DNA of 64,000 nucleotides from Kitasatospora aureofaciens (GCF_019192735.1 NZ_JAHTKP010000037.1:1-64000); one strand, 5' to 3'; counted from the stretch's first letter, positions 50,265 to 58,926 are shown. The notes: a model not told the origin generated them from the letters alone. Numbers and translations are program-made.

Positions 50265-51629
50265 GTGACCATCACCTCGTACAACCCCGCCGACCCCGCG
50301 GACCTCGTCGTCGCCGTCGAGGAGCCCGGTGCCGAGGCCGTCCGAGCCGCCGTCGGGCGGGCCAGGGCCGCGCAGTCCGGGTGGCTCGCCGCCGGTGCGG
50401 GCGCCCGGTCGGCGGCGCTCGGCCGGCTCGCCGAGGCGGTCGAGGCGCACGCGGAGGAGCTGGCGGCGCTGATCGTGCGCGAGGTCGGCAAGCCGCTCGC
50501 CGAGGCGCGGGGCGAGGTCGCCCGGACCGCGGCGATCTGGCGGTACTACGCGCAGGCGCCGTACGCGCCGTCCGGTGCGGTGCACGAGACCGCCGCCGGG
50601 CCCGGACTGCTGCTCACCCGGCGCCGCCCGTACGGGGTGGCCGGGCTGATCGCGCCGTGGAACTTCCCGCTGGCGATCCCGAGTTGGAAGGCGGCGCCGG
50701 CGCTGGCGGTCGGCAACACCGTGGTGCTCAAGCCGGCGCCCGAGGCGACGGCGTGTGCGTTGCGGCTGGCCCAGCTGGCGGGCCTCGCCGGGCTGTCCGA
50801 GGACGTGTTCACCGTGCTGCCGGGCGGGGCGGAGGAGGGCGCGGCGCTGGTCGACGCGGCGGACGTGGTGTCGTTCACCGGCTCGACCGGCGTCGGCCGG
50901 GCCGTCGTCCGGGCCGCGACCGGGCGCGGGGTGCCCGTGCAGGCCGAACTCGGCGGGCTGAACGCCGCGTTGGTGCTGCCGGACGCCGACATCGCGCAGG
51001 CCGCCGGGCACCTCGCCGCCGCGATCGCCGGGTACGCCGGGCAGAAGTGCACCGCCACCAGCCGGGTGATCGCGGTCGGCGCCGCGTACGAGCCGCTGCG
51101 TGACGCGCTGGTCAAGGCGCTGGCGTCGGTCGACGATGCGGTCTGCGGGCCGGTCGTCAACGCCGCCGCCCGGAACCGGCTGACGGATGCCGTCGTCTCG
51201 GCGGTCGCCGCCGGGGCTACCGTGCTCACCGGCGGGCGGGTGCCCCACCGGGACGGCTGGTACGTCGAGCCGACCCTGCTCACCGACGTACCGGCCGAAC
51301 ACCCGCTGGCGCGCGAGGAGTTCTTCGGCCCGATCGCGGTGCTGCACGCCGCGGCCGACCTGGACGAGGCGATCGCGCTCGCCAACGACACCCCGCACAG
51401 CCTGTCCACCTCGGTGCACAGCCGCAGCCTCGACGTCGCGCTCGCCGCCGCCGACCGGCTGGACGCGGGCATGATCCGGATCAACGCGCCGTCCAGCGGC
51501 GTCGACTTCCACCTGCCGTTCGGCGGCGCCAAGGGCGCGAGCCACGGGGAGCGCGAACAGGGCCAGGCGGCGCTGGACTTCTACACCGTCAGCCGGACGG
51601 TCAGCGTGCTTCCGGCCGGGGGCGCCTGA
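50265..51629 (+). CDS. aldehyde dehydrogenase (2-oxoglutarate semialdehyde dehydrogenase)
   Basis: A 454-residue NAD(P)-dependent dehydrogenase. APWNFPL (about 129-135) holds the oxyanion Asn, FTGSTGVGRAV is the cofactor loop, ELGG (about 228-231) carries the general-base Glu, and GQKCTATSR the nucleophilic Cys (near 262). EEFFGPIAVL and the C-terminal FGGAKGASHGEREQG are conserved. In this cluster it would oxidise 2-oxoglutarate semialdehyde to 2-oxoglutarate, the last step before the TCA cycle. It overlaps the next gene by 1 bp (TGATG). Substrate assignment is by context. Confidence 0.9.
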   Translation: MTITSYNPADPADLVVAVEEPGAEAVRAAVGRARAAQSGWLAAGAGARSAALGRLAEAVEAHAEELAALIVREVGKPLAEARGEVARTAAIWRYYAQAPYAPSGAVHETAAGPGLLLTRRRPYGVAGLIAPWNFPLAIPSWKAAPALAVGNTVVLKPAPEATACALRLAQLAGLAGLSEDVFTVLPGGAEEGAALVDAADVVSFTGSTGVGRAVVRAATGRGVPVQAELGGLNAALVLPDADIAQAAGHLAAAIAGYAGQKCTATSRVIAVGAAYEPLRDALVKALASVDDAVCGPVVNAAARNRLTDAVVSAVAAGATVLTGGRVPHRDGWYVEPTLLTDVPAEHPLAREEFFGPIAVLHAAADLDEAIALANDTPHSLSTSVHSRSLDVALAAADRLDAGMIRINAPSSGVDFHLPFGGAKGASHGEREQGQAALDFYTVSRTVSVLPAGGA

Positions 51630-52657
51630 TGTTCGTCCGCACGGTGGACTACCACACGGCCGGGGAGCCGTTCCGGATCGTCCTGGACGGCGTGCCGGCC
51701 ATCCCCGGGGACAGCGTCGCCGAGCGGCGGGCCATCGCGATCGGCGCGGGCGGCAGCGCGACCGCGCCCCGGCCGAGCGCGCTGGACAAGGTCCGGCAGT
51801 TGCTCGTCCGGGAGCCGCGCGGGCACGCCGGGATGTACGGCGGGTTCCTGGTGCCGCCGGACGACGACGAGGCGCACCTGGGCGTCCTGTTCTGGCACAA
51901 GGACGGGTACTCGACGGCCTGCGGGCACGGCGCCATCGCGCTCGGGGCGTGGGCCGTGGACTCCGGGCTGGTCGCCGCCCCCGCGGACGGCGTGGCGCGG
52001 GTGCGGATCGACGTGCCGTCCGGGCGGGTCACTGCGCTGGTGCACCGCGCGGGCGGGCGGACCACCGGGGTGACCTTTCGCAACGTGCCCACCCGGGTCG
52101 GCGCGTTGAAGCTGCCCGTGGTGACCTCGCGGGGGACCGTGGAGGTCGCCGTGGCGCACTCCGGTGCCTGCTACGCCTCGGTGCCGGCTGCTGCGCTCGG
52201 GCTGTCCGTGGAACCCGCGCTGCTGCCCGAACTGACCGCCGTGGGGCGGGAGATCAGGGAGCTGCTGGCCGGCTCGGAGGCGGTGGCGCACCCGTCGGAC
52301 GCGCGGCTGTCGGGTGTCTACGGGGTCGTCCTGTACGACGAACTTCCGTCGGAGGAGGGGGTGTTGAGCCAGCGGAACGTCACCGTCTTCGCCGACGGGC
52401 AGATCGACCGCTCGCCGTGCGGCTCCGGCACCTCCGCCCGGCTGGCGGTGCTCGCCGCCGAGGGGCGGCTCGCGCCGGGGGAGGAGCTGCGGCACGAGTC
52501 CGTCATCGGGACGGTGTTCCGCGGGCGCGTGCTGCCCGGCGGGGACCCGCTGGGCAGGGGCGTCGTCACGGAGGTCACGGGGACTGCGCACCGGACGGGG
52601 GAACACGGGTTCGTGCTGGAGCCGGGGGACGAGCTGGGGGCGGGGTTTCTGCTGTGA
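51629..52657 (+). CDS. second proline racemase family enzyme (hydroxyproline epimerase or dehydratase-like)
   Basis: A 342-residue paralogue of the 4-hydroxyproline epimerase. VDYHTAGEPFRIV, EPRGHAGMYGG, STACGHGAIALG with the first catalytic Cys, and RSPCGSGTSARL with the second. Known trans-3-hydroxy-L-proline dehydratases of this superfamily usually have Thr in place of the second Cys, so the Cys/Cys pair points to epimerase or racemase activity. Yet the next gene, which would reduce a pyrroline-2-carboxylate, suggests dehydratase function; this is unresolved. The start overlaps the dehydrogenase stop and its own stop overlaps the next start (GTGA), so coupling is tight. Confidence 0.88.
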   Translation: MFVRTVDYHTAGEPFRIVLDGVPAIPGDSVAERRAIAIGAGGSATAPRPSALDKVRQLLVREPRGHAGMYGGFLVPPDDDEAHLGVLFWHKDGYSTACGHGAIALGAWAVDSGLVAAPADGVARVRIDVPSGRVTALVHRAGGRTTGVTFRNVPTRVGALKLPVVTSRGTVEVAVAHSGACYASVPAAALGLSVEPALLPELTAVGREIRELLAGSEAVAHPSDARLSGVYGVVLYDELPSEEGVLSQRNVTVFADGQIDRSPCGSGTSARLAVLAAEGRLAPGEELRHESVIGTVFRGRVLPGGDPLGRGVVTEVTGTAHRTGEHGFVLEPGDELGAGFLL

Positions 52658-53634
52658 GCTCTTCTGTTGCTCGCTCTTCTGCTGGGGGTTCCTTTGCTGG
52701 GGGCCCCATTGTGCAGCCCGGTGCGGCGGATGAGCCGCTCCAGTACGCCGTGCCGGGCGTTGGCCGGGTCACGCCGGGGCAGGCCGCCGACGCGATCGAG
52801 CGGGTGCTGCTCGACGGGCTCGACCCGGAGACGGCGCCGGCCCGCTCGGCCGTGCCCGTCCCGGCCGGCGAGCTGCTGATGATGCCGGCCGCCGCCGGAC
52901 CGTACGCGGGCGTCAAGATCGCCGGCGTCGCGCCCGCCAACCCCGCCCGCGGACTGCCCCGGATCACCGGCAGCTACCTGCTGCTCGACGGGCCGACCCT
53001 GCAGCCCGTCGCCCTGCTCGACGGTGCCGCGCTCACCGCGCTGCGCACGCCCGCCGTCACCGCCGTCGCGCTGCGCCGGCTCGCCGTGCCGGACGCCGCG
53101 CACCTGGTGGTCTTCGGGGCCGGGCCGCAGGCGTACGGGCACCTCGACGCGCTGCGCGCGATCCGGCCGCTGACCCGGCTCACCGTCGTGGCGCGCAGCG
53201 CCGGGCCGGCGGCGGAGCTGGCCGCGTACGCGCGCGGACTCGGGCTGAAGGCTTCGGTGGGCGGGCCGGAGGCCGTGGCCGAGGCGGACGTGGTGGTCTG
53301 CTGCACCACCGCGCGCACGCCGCTGTTCGACGGCGCGCTGGTGCCCGCGCACGCCGCCGTCGCGGCCGTCGGCTCGCACGAGCCGGACGCGCGGGAGGTG
53401 GACGAGGTGCTGGTCGGGCGGGCCGAACTGTACGTCGAGGCACGGGCGGTGGCAGCGCGCGAGGCCGGGGACCTGATCATGGCGGGCGTGGGCGGCCGGC
53501 AGATGTGGAACCTGGCCGAGCTGGTGCGCGGCGACGCGCTGGTGCCGAGGGACCGGCCGCGCTTCTTCAAGAGCGTCGGCATGGCCTGGGAGGACCTGGC
53601 GGTCGCGGCGGAGGTGCATCGGAACGGCCGCTGA
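52654..53634 (+). CDS. ornithine cyclodeaminase/mu-crystallin family, pyrroline-2-carboxylate reductase-like
   Basis: A 326-residue NAD(P)-binding protein. The N-terminal part has LLMMPAAAGPYAGVKIAGVAP (substrate-binding Lys) and TALRTPAVTAVALRRLA, and the Rossmann fold is HLVVFGAGPQAYGHLDAL (about 150-168). In hydroxyproline clusters this family reduces 1-pyrroline-2-carboxylate to L-proline, the product of the trans-3-hydroxy-L-proline branch; ornithine cyclodeaminase activity is the alternative. The GTG start overlaps the previous stop. The N-terminal 30 residues are Ser/Gly-rich and poorly conserved in type, so a later start is possible. Last gene before the regulator. Confidence 0.87.
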   Translation: MSSSVARSSAGGSFAGGPIVQPGAADEPLQYAVPGVGRVTPGQAADAIERVLLDGLDPETAPARSAVPVPAGELLMMPAAAGPYAGVKIAGVAPANPARGLPRITGSYLLLDGPTLQPVALLDGAALTALRTPAVTAVALRRLAVPDAAHLVVFGAGPQAYGHLDALRAIRPLTRLTVVARSAGPAAELAAYARGLGLKASVGGPEAVAEADVVVCCTTARTPLFDGALVPAHAAVAAVGSHEPDAREVDEVLVGRAELYVEARAVAAREAGDLIMAGVGGRQMWNLAELVRGDALVPRDRPRFFKSVGMAWEDLAVAAEVHRNGR

Positions 53635-53752
53635 TGGCAGGGCGGTTCGGGGCGGCGTAGCAGATCGTGTGCCGTCGGCCGTTGTCACGGCCGGCGGCCG
53701 CTGCCACGATGAGCTGCGGTCGAATCGTGGACTGTTGCGCACGCACCGTAAC

Positions 53753-53766
53753 GTGACATTGTACAC
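53753..53766. promoter_or_regulatory. candidate GntR operator 3 / gntR promoter
   Basis: GTGACATTGTACAC lies 31 bp before the gntR start. It shares GTGACAT with sites 1 and 2 and contains TACACT (with the following base) as a plausible -10, suggesting autoregulation. Confidence 0.5.
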
Positions 53767-53796
53767 TGGTGTTCTGCACCGACTCGGAGGAACACC

Positions 53797-54507
53797 ATGG
53801 CCGACCTCAAACCCCGCACCCTGATCTCCGTGCAGGAGCGGCTTCGCGACCAGGTCGCCCACGCGCTCCGCGCCGCCCTGATCTCCGGCGAACTGCGCCC
53901 CGGCGTCGTCTACTCCGCGCCCGCGCTCGCCGCCGACTTCGGCGTCTCCGCCACCCCCGTCCGCGAGGCCATGCTCGACCTCGCGCGGGAAGGCCTGGTC
54001 GAGGCCGTCCGCAACAAGGGCTTCCGGGTCACCGAACTCACCGAGCGCGACCTCGACGACTACACCGAGATCCGCGCCCTCATCGAGGTCCCGACCGTCG
54101 GCCGGGTCACCCGCAGCGCCACCAAGGACCAGCTGGAGCGGCTGCGTCCGCAGGCGGAGGCGATTGTCGCGGCCGCGCGCAAGCACGACCTCATCGGGTA
54201 CCTGGAGGCGGACCGGCAGTTCCACCTGGATCTGCTGGGGCTGGCCGGCAACGCGCGGCTGGTCGACGTCGTCGGCGACCTGCGCAAGCGCTCGCGGCTG
54301 TACGGGCTCAACCGGCTCGACGAGCGCGGCGAGCTGGTGTCGTCGGCGGAGGAGCACCTGGAGTTGCTGGACCTGATGCTCGCGGGTGACGCGGAGGCGG
54401 CGGAGGCGTGCATGACGCGGCACCTCAGCCACGTGCGGTCGCTGTGGGCCAACGGTCAGGAGGCGGCGGCGGAGGAGAGGCCGGCGCTGCGGCTGCGGGC
54501 GCGGTAG
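53797..54507 (+). CDS. GntR family (FadR/FCD subgroup) transcriptional regulator
   Basis: A 236-residue repressor-type protein. The winged helix lies at about residues 10-75 (LRDQVAHALRAALISGELRPG, FGVSATPVREAMLDLAREGLVEAVRNKGFRV). The all-helical FCD ligand domain (about 85-220) contains DRQFHLDLLGLAGN and EEHLELLDLMLAGD with metal-binding His/Asp positions. It directly follows the hydroxyproline genes, and the shared GTGACAT sites make it their likely regulator. CGGAGG precedes the ATG. The ligand is presumably a pathway intermediate (inference). Confidence 0.92.
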   Translation: MADLKPRTLISVQERLRDQVAHALRAALISGELRPGVVYSAPALAADFGVSATPVREAMLDLAREGLVEAVRNKGFRVTELTERDLDDYTEIRALIEVPTVGRVTRSATKDQLERLRPQAEAIVAAARKHDLIGYLEADRQFHLDLLGLAGNARLVDVVGDLRKRSRLYGLNRLDERGELVSSAEEHLELLDLMLAGDAEAAEACMTRHLSHVRSLWANGQEAAAEERPALRLRAR

Positions 54508-54582
54508 GGGCTAAACCACTCGTTCGGGTGGCGGCCTCGGAAAGTGCGGCGGGCGTCGGGTCGAGGGCGGGAAGATCCGCTT

Positions 54583-55131
54583 GTGCCGTACTCAGTACTC
54601 GACATGGCCGAGGCACTCTTCGAGCGGTTTCCCAAGCACCGGGTGGAGGTGCTCGGCGGTGAGGTTACCGTCGAGCCTCTGCCGGATATCGGGCATGCCG
54701 GAATTCTCACTGACGTCATGGCCGCCTGCTTCAAAGCCGGGATGGTCGGGGCCGGTCCGAAGCCCATCCAGAGGATTGCGATCTGGCTGCCCACAGGACC
54801 GGACGACTATGCGATGCCGGATCTCTCGATCGTGGATCCGGAGATTCACAACCACGTGGTCACGTACAACTGCTATGACCCGAAGTGCTTTCGCCTTGTG
54901 CTGGAGGTGACTTCGGCGGTGTTGTGCAGCGACCTCACCAGGAAGCCTGCGGCCTATGCGATGGCCGGAGTGCCGGTCTATGTGATCGTGGACCGCATCG
55001 ATCGGCGGGTCATGGTGCTAACTGATCCCACGGACGGTGACTACCGGGAACAGGTCGTGCACCGCCCCGGGCAGTCGTTCACACTGCCCGAGACCTCGGT
55101 GATGCTCTCGGTGGACGACCTGTTGTCCTAG
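54583..55131 (+). CDS. Uma2 family (DUF820) restriction-endonuclease-fold protein
   Basis: A 182-residue PD-(D/E)XK-fold protein. It has EVLGGEVTVEPLPDIGHA near the start, the PDLSIVDPE segment with catalytic Asp, and LVLEVTSAVLCSDLTRKPAAYAMAGVPVYVIVDR with the E-x-S and Lys positions; all Uma2 signatures are intact. Uma2 genes are abundant in Streptomyces and cyanobacteria; their role is not settled. The GTG at 54583 has only a weak ribosome binding site (GGGAAG); ATG 54604 is possible. Base composition is lower in GC than its neighbours. Its stop is 1 bp from the stop of the convergent ABC gene. Confidence 0.88.
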   Translation: MPYSVLDMAEALFERFPKHRVEVLGGEVTVEPLPDIGHAGILTDVMAACFKAGMVGAGPKPIQRIAIWLPTGPDDYAMPDLSIVDPEIHNHVVTYNCYDPKCFRLVLEVTSAVLCSDLTRKPAAYAMAGVPVYVIVDRIDRRVMVLTDPTDGDYREQVVHRPGQSFTLPETSVMLSVDDLLS

Positions 55132-55132
55132 C

Positions 55133-55813
55133 TCAGGCCGCCGCAGGCACCCTCAGGCGGCCGTCGTGGACTTCGGCGATCTGGTCCACGGCCGTCAGGT
55201 GGGTGCGGTCGTGGGTGACCAGGACCGTGGCCGTCGCGCGGCGGTGGGTGAGGTCGGTGATGAGGTCGAGGACGGCGGCGCCGCGCTGGTGATCGAGGGC
55301 GCTGGTGGGTTCGTCGACCAGCAGGACCGTGGGGTCGTTCATCAGGGCGCGGGCGATGTTGACGCGCTGGCGCTGACCACCGGAGAGCTGGTGGGGGCGG
55401 CGGGCGGCCTGGTCGCGGAGGCCGACGGCGTCGAGGAGTTCGAGGGCGCGGGGGAGCGCGGCGCGCGGGGAGCGGCCGTCGAGGTGGGCCATCACCTGGA
55501 GCTGTTCCACGGCGGTCAGCGAGGGCAGCAGGTTGGCCTGCTGGAAGACGATGCCGATGCGGGTGCGGCGCAGCGCGGTGAGGTCGGCGCGGCCGAGGCC
55601 GGTGGTGTCGGTGCCGTCCACCACGACCCGGCCGGAGTCGGGGGTGATCAGGGTTGCGGCGACCGCGAGCAGGCTGGACTTGCCGGAGCCGGACGGGCCG
55701 ACCACGGTCGTGATGGTGCCCTTGGGGACGGTCAGCGAGATGTCGTCGAGTGCGGTGAGCCGGCCGTCGCCGTCCGGGTAGGTGAGGGTGATGCGGTCGA
55801 GGGTCAAGGTCAT
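55133..55813 (-). CDS. ABC transporter ATP-binding protein (MacB/LolD type)
   Basis: A 226-residue ATPase. Walker A is GPSGSGKS (about 39-46), the Q-loop FQQANLLPSLTAVEQL, the signature LSGGQRQRVNIARAL (about 139), Walker B VLLVDEPTSALD and the H-loop VTHD. The family partners with single FtsX-like permeases for export of peptides, lipids or drugs. The ATG overlaps the permease stop by 4 bp (ATGA). A two-component system is encoded divergently from the permease gene and probably controls this transporter. Confidence 0.94.
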   Translation of the reverse strand: MTLTLDRITLTYPDGDGRLTALDDISLTVPKGTITTVVGPSGSGKSSLLAVAATLITPDSGRVVVDGTDTTGLGRADLTALRRTRIGIVFQQANLLPSLTAVEQLQVMAHLDGRSPRAALPRALELLDAVGLRDQAARRPHQLSGGQRQRVNIARALMNDPTVLLVDEPTSALDHQRGAAVLDLITDLTHRRATATVLVTHDRTHLTAVDQIAEVHDGRLRVPAAA

Positions 55814-56886
55814 CGGGCGCTCCCCAGGGCGGTCAGCGGGTCGACGGAGGTGATCCGGTGGATGGACAGGGCCGCGCCGACCGCGCCGAGGGCGATCATC
55901 ACGGCGGCGGGCAGGAGCAGGGTCGGGGCGTCGAGGACGAAGGGGACGGCGGAGCCGATCAGCGCGCCGGCACCCAATGCGAGTGCGGTGCCCGTGGCGG
56001 TGCCGAGCATCAGCAGCAGGACGGCCTGGCCGAGCGCGTCGCGCAGGAGGTAGCGGGTGGAGGCGCCGAGGGCCTTGAGCACCGCGATGTCGCCGCTGCG
56101 CTGGATCGTCCAGACGGTGAAGAACGCGCCGATCACCAGGGCGGAGATGGCGAAGAGGAAGCTGCGCATCAGCTGGAGCGAGCCGTTCTCGGAGGTGTAG
56201 GAGCCGATCGCGGCGAGGGAGTCGTCGCGGGTGCGGGTCTCGGTGCCGAGGCGGGCGTCGGCCCCGGCGAGGTCGGCGTTGTTCGTGGTGCGGAGCGCGA
56301 TGACGGTGGCGTGGCCGGTACCGCCGGGGGCGACCTGCTGCCAGTCGGTGAGGCCGGTCCAGACCACCGGGGTGTGGCTGTAGGCGGCGTCGCCGTCGAC
56401 GGCGGCGACGGTGAGCCGGTGACCGGCCAGGGTGAACTCGGCGCCGGGGGCGAGGCCGCCCAGGTTCTCGGCGGCGGTCTTCGACAGCACGGCCCGGCCG
56501 GGGCCGATCCGCGCGCCCTGCGGGGCCAGGTCGGAGCCGTCCGGGACGCCGAACGCGGAGAGCGCGGCGGTGCGCTGACCGGCGGCGGCCTTGGTGGTGG
56601 TGATGCCGAGCGGCTGGGCGGAGGTGACGCCCGGCTCGTGCGACCAGGCCTGCCACTGGTCGGGGGTGACCTGGGAGTCGGTGAAGGACAGCTTCTGGCC
56701 GTCGGCGGGCTTGGCGAAGACCAGGTGGTCGGCAGGCAGGCCGGTGATCGCCGAGATGTTCTGCCTACCGAGCCCGGCGGTCAGCCCGGAGAGCAGGCCG
56801 ACCAGCACGGTGATCAGCACGATGACGGTTCCCATCAGGGCGAACCGCCCCTTGGCGAACCCCAGATCCCTCCAGGCGACGAACAC
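55810..56886 (-). CDS. ABC transporter permease (FtsX/MacB family)
   Basis: A 358-residue membrane protein: membrane segment 1 (about 17-40), a large extracytoplasmic domain (about 45-230), then three segments (about 240-265, 285-312, 325-345) in the FtsX domain with QRSGDIAVLKALGASTRYLLRDALGQA. The C-terminus has ITSVDPLTALGSAR, a standard end of this family. The GTG at 56886 is chosen because GAGAGG lies 6 bp upstream; upstream ATG 56955 has no ribosome binding site. It works with the ATPase downstream, with which it overlaps. Confidence 0.9.
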   Translation of the reverse strand: MFVAWRDLGFAKGRFALMGTVIVLITVLVGLLSGLTAGLGRQNISAITGLPADHLVFAKPADGQKLSFTDSQVTPDQWQAWSHEPGVTSAQPLGITTTKAAAGQRTAALSAFGVPDGSDLAPQGARIGPGRAVLSKTAAENLGGLAPGAEFTLAGHRLTVAAVDGDAAYSHTPVVWTGLTDWQQVAPGGTGHATVIALRTTNNADLAGADARLGTETRTRDDSLAAIGSYTSENGSLQLMRSFLFAISALVIGAFFTVWTIQRSGDIAVLKALGASTRYLLRDALGQAVLLLMLGTATGTALALGAGALIGSAVPFVLDAPTLLLPAAVMIALGAVGAALSIHRITSVDPLTALGSAR

Positions 56887-57051
56887 GACGGGCCTCTCTG
56901 CGTGCAGGTGTTTTCCGACGCTTCCACCGTCGTGGAGAAGGGGGCCCTCGGGCATCGCACGGGGGATTGCATCCTCCGCATCGAAGGGCAGAAGCGGAGT
57001 TCAACCTTTTGATTGATGCCGGGCTCGGGCGACGGAACTTAGGCTGGACGG

Positions 57052-58254
57052 ATGGCGACCGAACGTTCCCGCACCACCCCCGTCGCCCGCGTCCTCCAGG
57101 TCTGCCTGCACCTGCTCGTGGCGGGCCTGCTCGTCCTCGCCGTCGCCCGCGCCCTCGTCGGCCGGCACGTCGACCCGGCGGCCGTCACCGCCGCCGCCAC
57201 CGCGATGGCCGCCGTGTACGCGGCCGGGCCGAGGCTCGCCGCCGTCCGCCGCTCGCGCCGGGCGGCGGCGCTGTGGCTGGCGTTGCTCGGCGTCACCTGG
57301 GCGGGCGTGCTGATCGCCACCCAGGACGGGGTCTGGCTGGCGTTCCCGCTGTACTTCCTCGAACTGCACCTGCTCGGACGGCGCGGCGGGGTGGTGGCTG
57401 TCGGGCTGACCGCAGCCACTGCGATCGCCGCGTGGTCCTGGCACCAGCACGGCTTCAACCTGGCCGCCGCGATCGGCCCCGCGCTCGGCGCGGCCGTCGC
57501 CACCGCGACCGTGCTCGGCTACCAGGCGCTGTACCGGGAGAGCGAGGAGCGCCGGCGGCTGATCGACGAGCTCACCGCCGCCCGCGCCGACCTCGCCGCC
57601 GCCCACCACAACGCCGGGGTGACGGCCGAACGCGAACGCCTCGCCCGGGAGATCCACGACACCCTGGCGCAGAGCCTCAGCAGCATCCAGCTGCTCCTGC
57701 GGGCCGCCCAGCGGGCCCTGCCCGAGCGCACCGAGGCCGCCGCCGGGTACGTCGAGCAGGCCCGGCAGGCCGCCCAGGACAACCTCGACGAGGCCCGCCG
57801 GTTCGTCCGCGCGCTCACCCCGCCCGCGCTGGACGGCGACCCGCTGCCCGTCGCGCTGGAGCGGCTGTGCGCCACCACGACGGCGCACAGCGGCCTGCCC
57901 GTCCACCTGCACGTGTCCGGGGACCCGGTGCGGCTGCCGGTGCCGCAGGAGGTCGCGCTGCTCCGGATCGCGCAGTCGGCGCTCGGCAACACCGTCCGGC
58001 ACGCCGGGGCCTCGCACGCCGAGGTGACGCTCAGCTACATGGAGGGTGAGGTGGCACTGGACGTGTTCGACGACGGGGCCGGGTTCGACCCGGCGGCGGT
58101 CGCCGGCCGCCCGGGCGGGGACGACGGCGGGTTCGGGCTGCCGTCCATGCGGGCCCGGGCGCGGGCGCTCGGCGGCACCTTCGCGGTGGAGTCCGCGCCC
58201 GGCGAGGGGACGGCGCTCGCGGTGCTGCTGCCGGTGACGGAGGTGGGTTCATGA
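57052..58254 (+). CDS. two-component sensor histidine kinase (HisKA_3 family)
   Basis: A 400-residue membrane kinase. The N-terminal half has five to six hydrophobic segments (about 15-165) with almost no extracytoplasmic loops, so it probably senses a signal within the membrane. A dimerisation and phosphoacceptor domain follows with REIHDTLAQSLSSIQLLLRAA (His202), then an HATPase domain with RIAQSALGNTVRHAGAS (N-box), DDGAGFDP and GFGLPSMRARARALGG. The gene is translationally coupled to the response regulator (ATGA overlap) and divergent from the ABC permease gene, the typical Streptomyces arrangement for envelope-stress or antibiotic sensors. Confidence 0.94.
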   Translation: MATERSRTTPVARVLQVCLHLLVAGLLVLAVARALVGRHVDPAAVTAAATAMAAVYAAGPRLAAVRRSRRAAALWLALLGVTWAGVLIATQDGVWLAFPLYFLELHLLGRRGGVVAVGLTAATAIAAWSWHQHGFNLAAAIGPALGAAVATATVLGYQALYRESEERRRLIDELTAARADLAAAHHNAGVTAERERLAREIHDTLAQSLSSIQLLLRAAQRALPERTEAAAGYVEQARQAAQDNLDEARRFVRALTPPALDGDPLPVALERLCATTTAHSGLPVHLHVSGDPVRLPVPQEVALLRIAQSALGNTVRHAGASHAEVTLSYMEGEVALDVFDDGAGFDPAAVAGRPGGDDGGFGLPSMRARARALGGTFAVESAPGEGTALAVLLPVTEVGS

Positions 58255-58269
58255 GTGAGCGGAGCGAGC
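58251..58269 (+). repeat. MSERSE start-codon repeat, copy 3
   Basis: ATGAGTGAGCGGAGCGAG at the response-regulator start differs from the copies at 1732 and 41945 only in the first codons. The true receiver domain begins at LRVIRLLLADD just after it. Confidence 0.7.
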
Positions 58270-58907
58270 TCAGGGTGATCCGGCTGCTGCTGGCGGACGA
58301 CCATCCGGTGGTGCGGGCCGGGCTGCGGGCCGTCCTGGAGAGCGAGCCGGACTTCGCGATCGTGGCGGAGGCGGCGACGGCCGAGCGGGCGGTCGAGCTG
58401 GCCGCCGGGGCCGAGGTGGACGTCGTGCTGATGGACCTCCAGTTCGGGCCCGGCTCGGCCATGAACGGCGCCCAGGCGACGGCCGCGATCACCGCGCGGG
58501 CGGGCGCGCCGAGGGTGCTCGTCGTCACCACGTACGACACGGACGCCGACACCCTGCCCGCGCTGGAGGCGGGCGCCACCGGGTACCTGCTCAAGGACGC
58601 TCCGCCGGAGGAGCTGGCGCAGGCCGTCCGCGCGGCGGCGGCCGGACGGCCCGCGCTCGCGGCGACCGTGGCGGACCGGCTGCTGGAGCGGATGCGGACG
58701 CCTGCGGCGGCGCTCAGTGCCCGGGAGACCGAGGTGCTGGGACTGGTCGCGGACGGGCTGACCAACCAGCAGATCAGCCAGGCGCTGCACCTCAGCCAGG
58801 CCACGGTGAAGTCCCATCTGGTGCACATCTACGCCAAGTTGGGCGTCGACTCGCGGACGACGGCGGTGCGGGCGGCGCGCGGGCGCGGGCTGATCCGCCG
58901 AGCGTAG
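58251..58907 (+). CDS. NarL/FixJ family response regulator
   Basis: A 218-residue partner of the preceding kinase. The receiver domain has D16-D17 in LLADDHP, phosphorylation site D62 in VVLMDLQFG, Thr in VVTTYDTD and Lys in YLLKDAPPEEL. The LuxR-type HTH (about 150-205) has LSARETEVLGLVADGLTNQQIS. The start overlaps the kinase stop by 4 bp. The first six residues (MSERSE) derive from the dispersed start repeat. It probably activates the divergent ABC exporter genes. Confidence 0.94.
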   Translation: MSERSELRVIRLLLADDHPVVRAGLRAVLESEPDFAIVAEAATAERAVELAAGAEVDVVLMDLQFGPGSAMNGAQATAAITARAGAPRVLVVTTYDTDADTLPALEAGATGYLLKDAPPEELAQAVRAAAAGRPALAATVADRLLERMRTPAAALSARETEVLGLVADGLTNQQISQALHLSQATVKSHLVHIYAKLGVDSRTTAVRAARGRGLIRRA

Positions 58908-58916
58908 GGTGGGACG

Positions 58917-58926
58917 GGTTCGAACC
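58917..58926. promoter_or_regulatory. palindrome upstream of nitronate monooxygenase gene
   Basis: GGTTCGAACC is a perfect 10-bp palindrome inside a longer imperfect one (GGGA...TCCC, 58911-58932). It lies just after a TAGGGT hexamer (58905-58910) that overlaps the regulator stop. Candidate operator at a transcription start. Confidence 0.4.
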
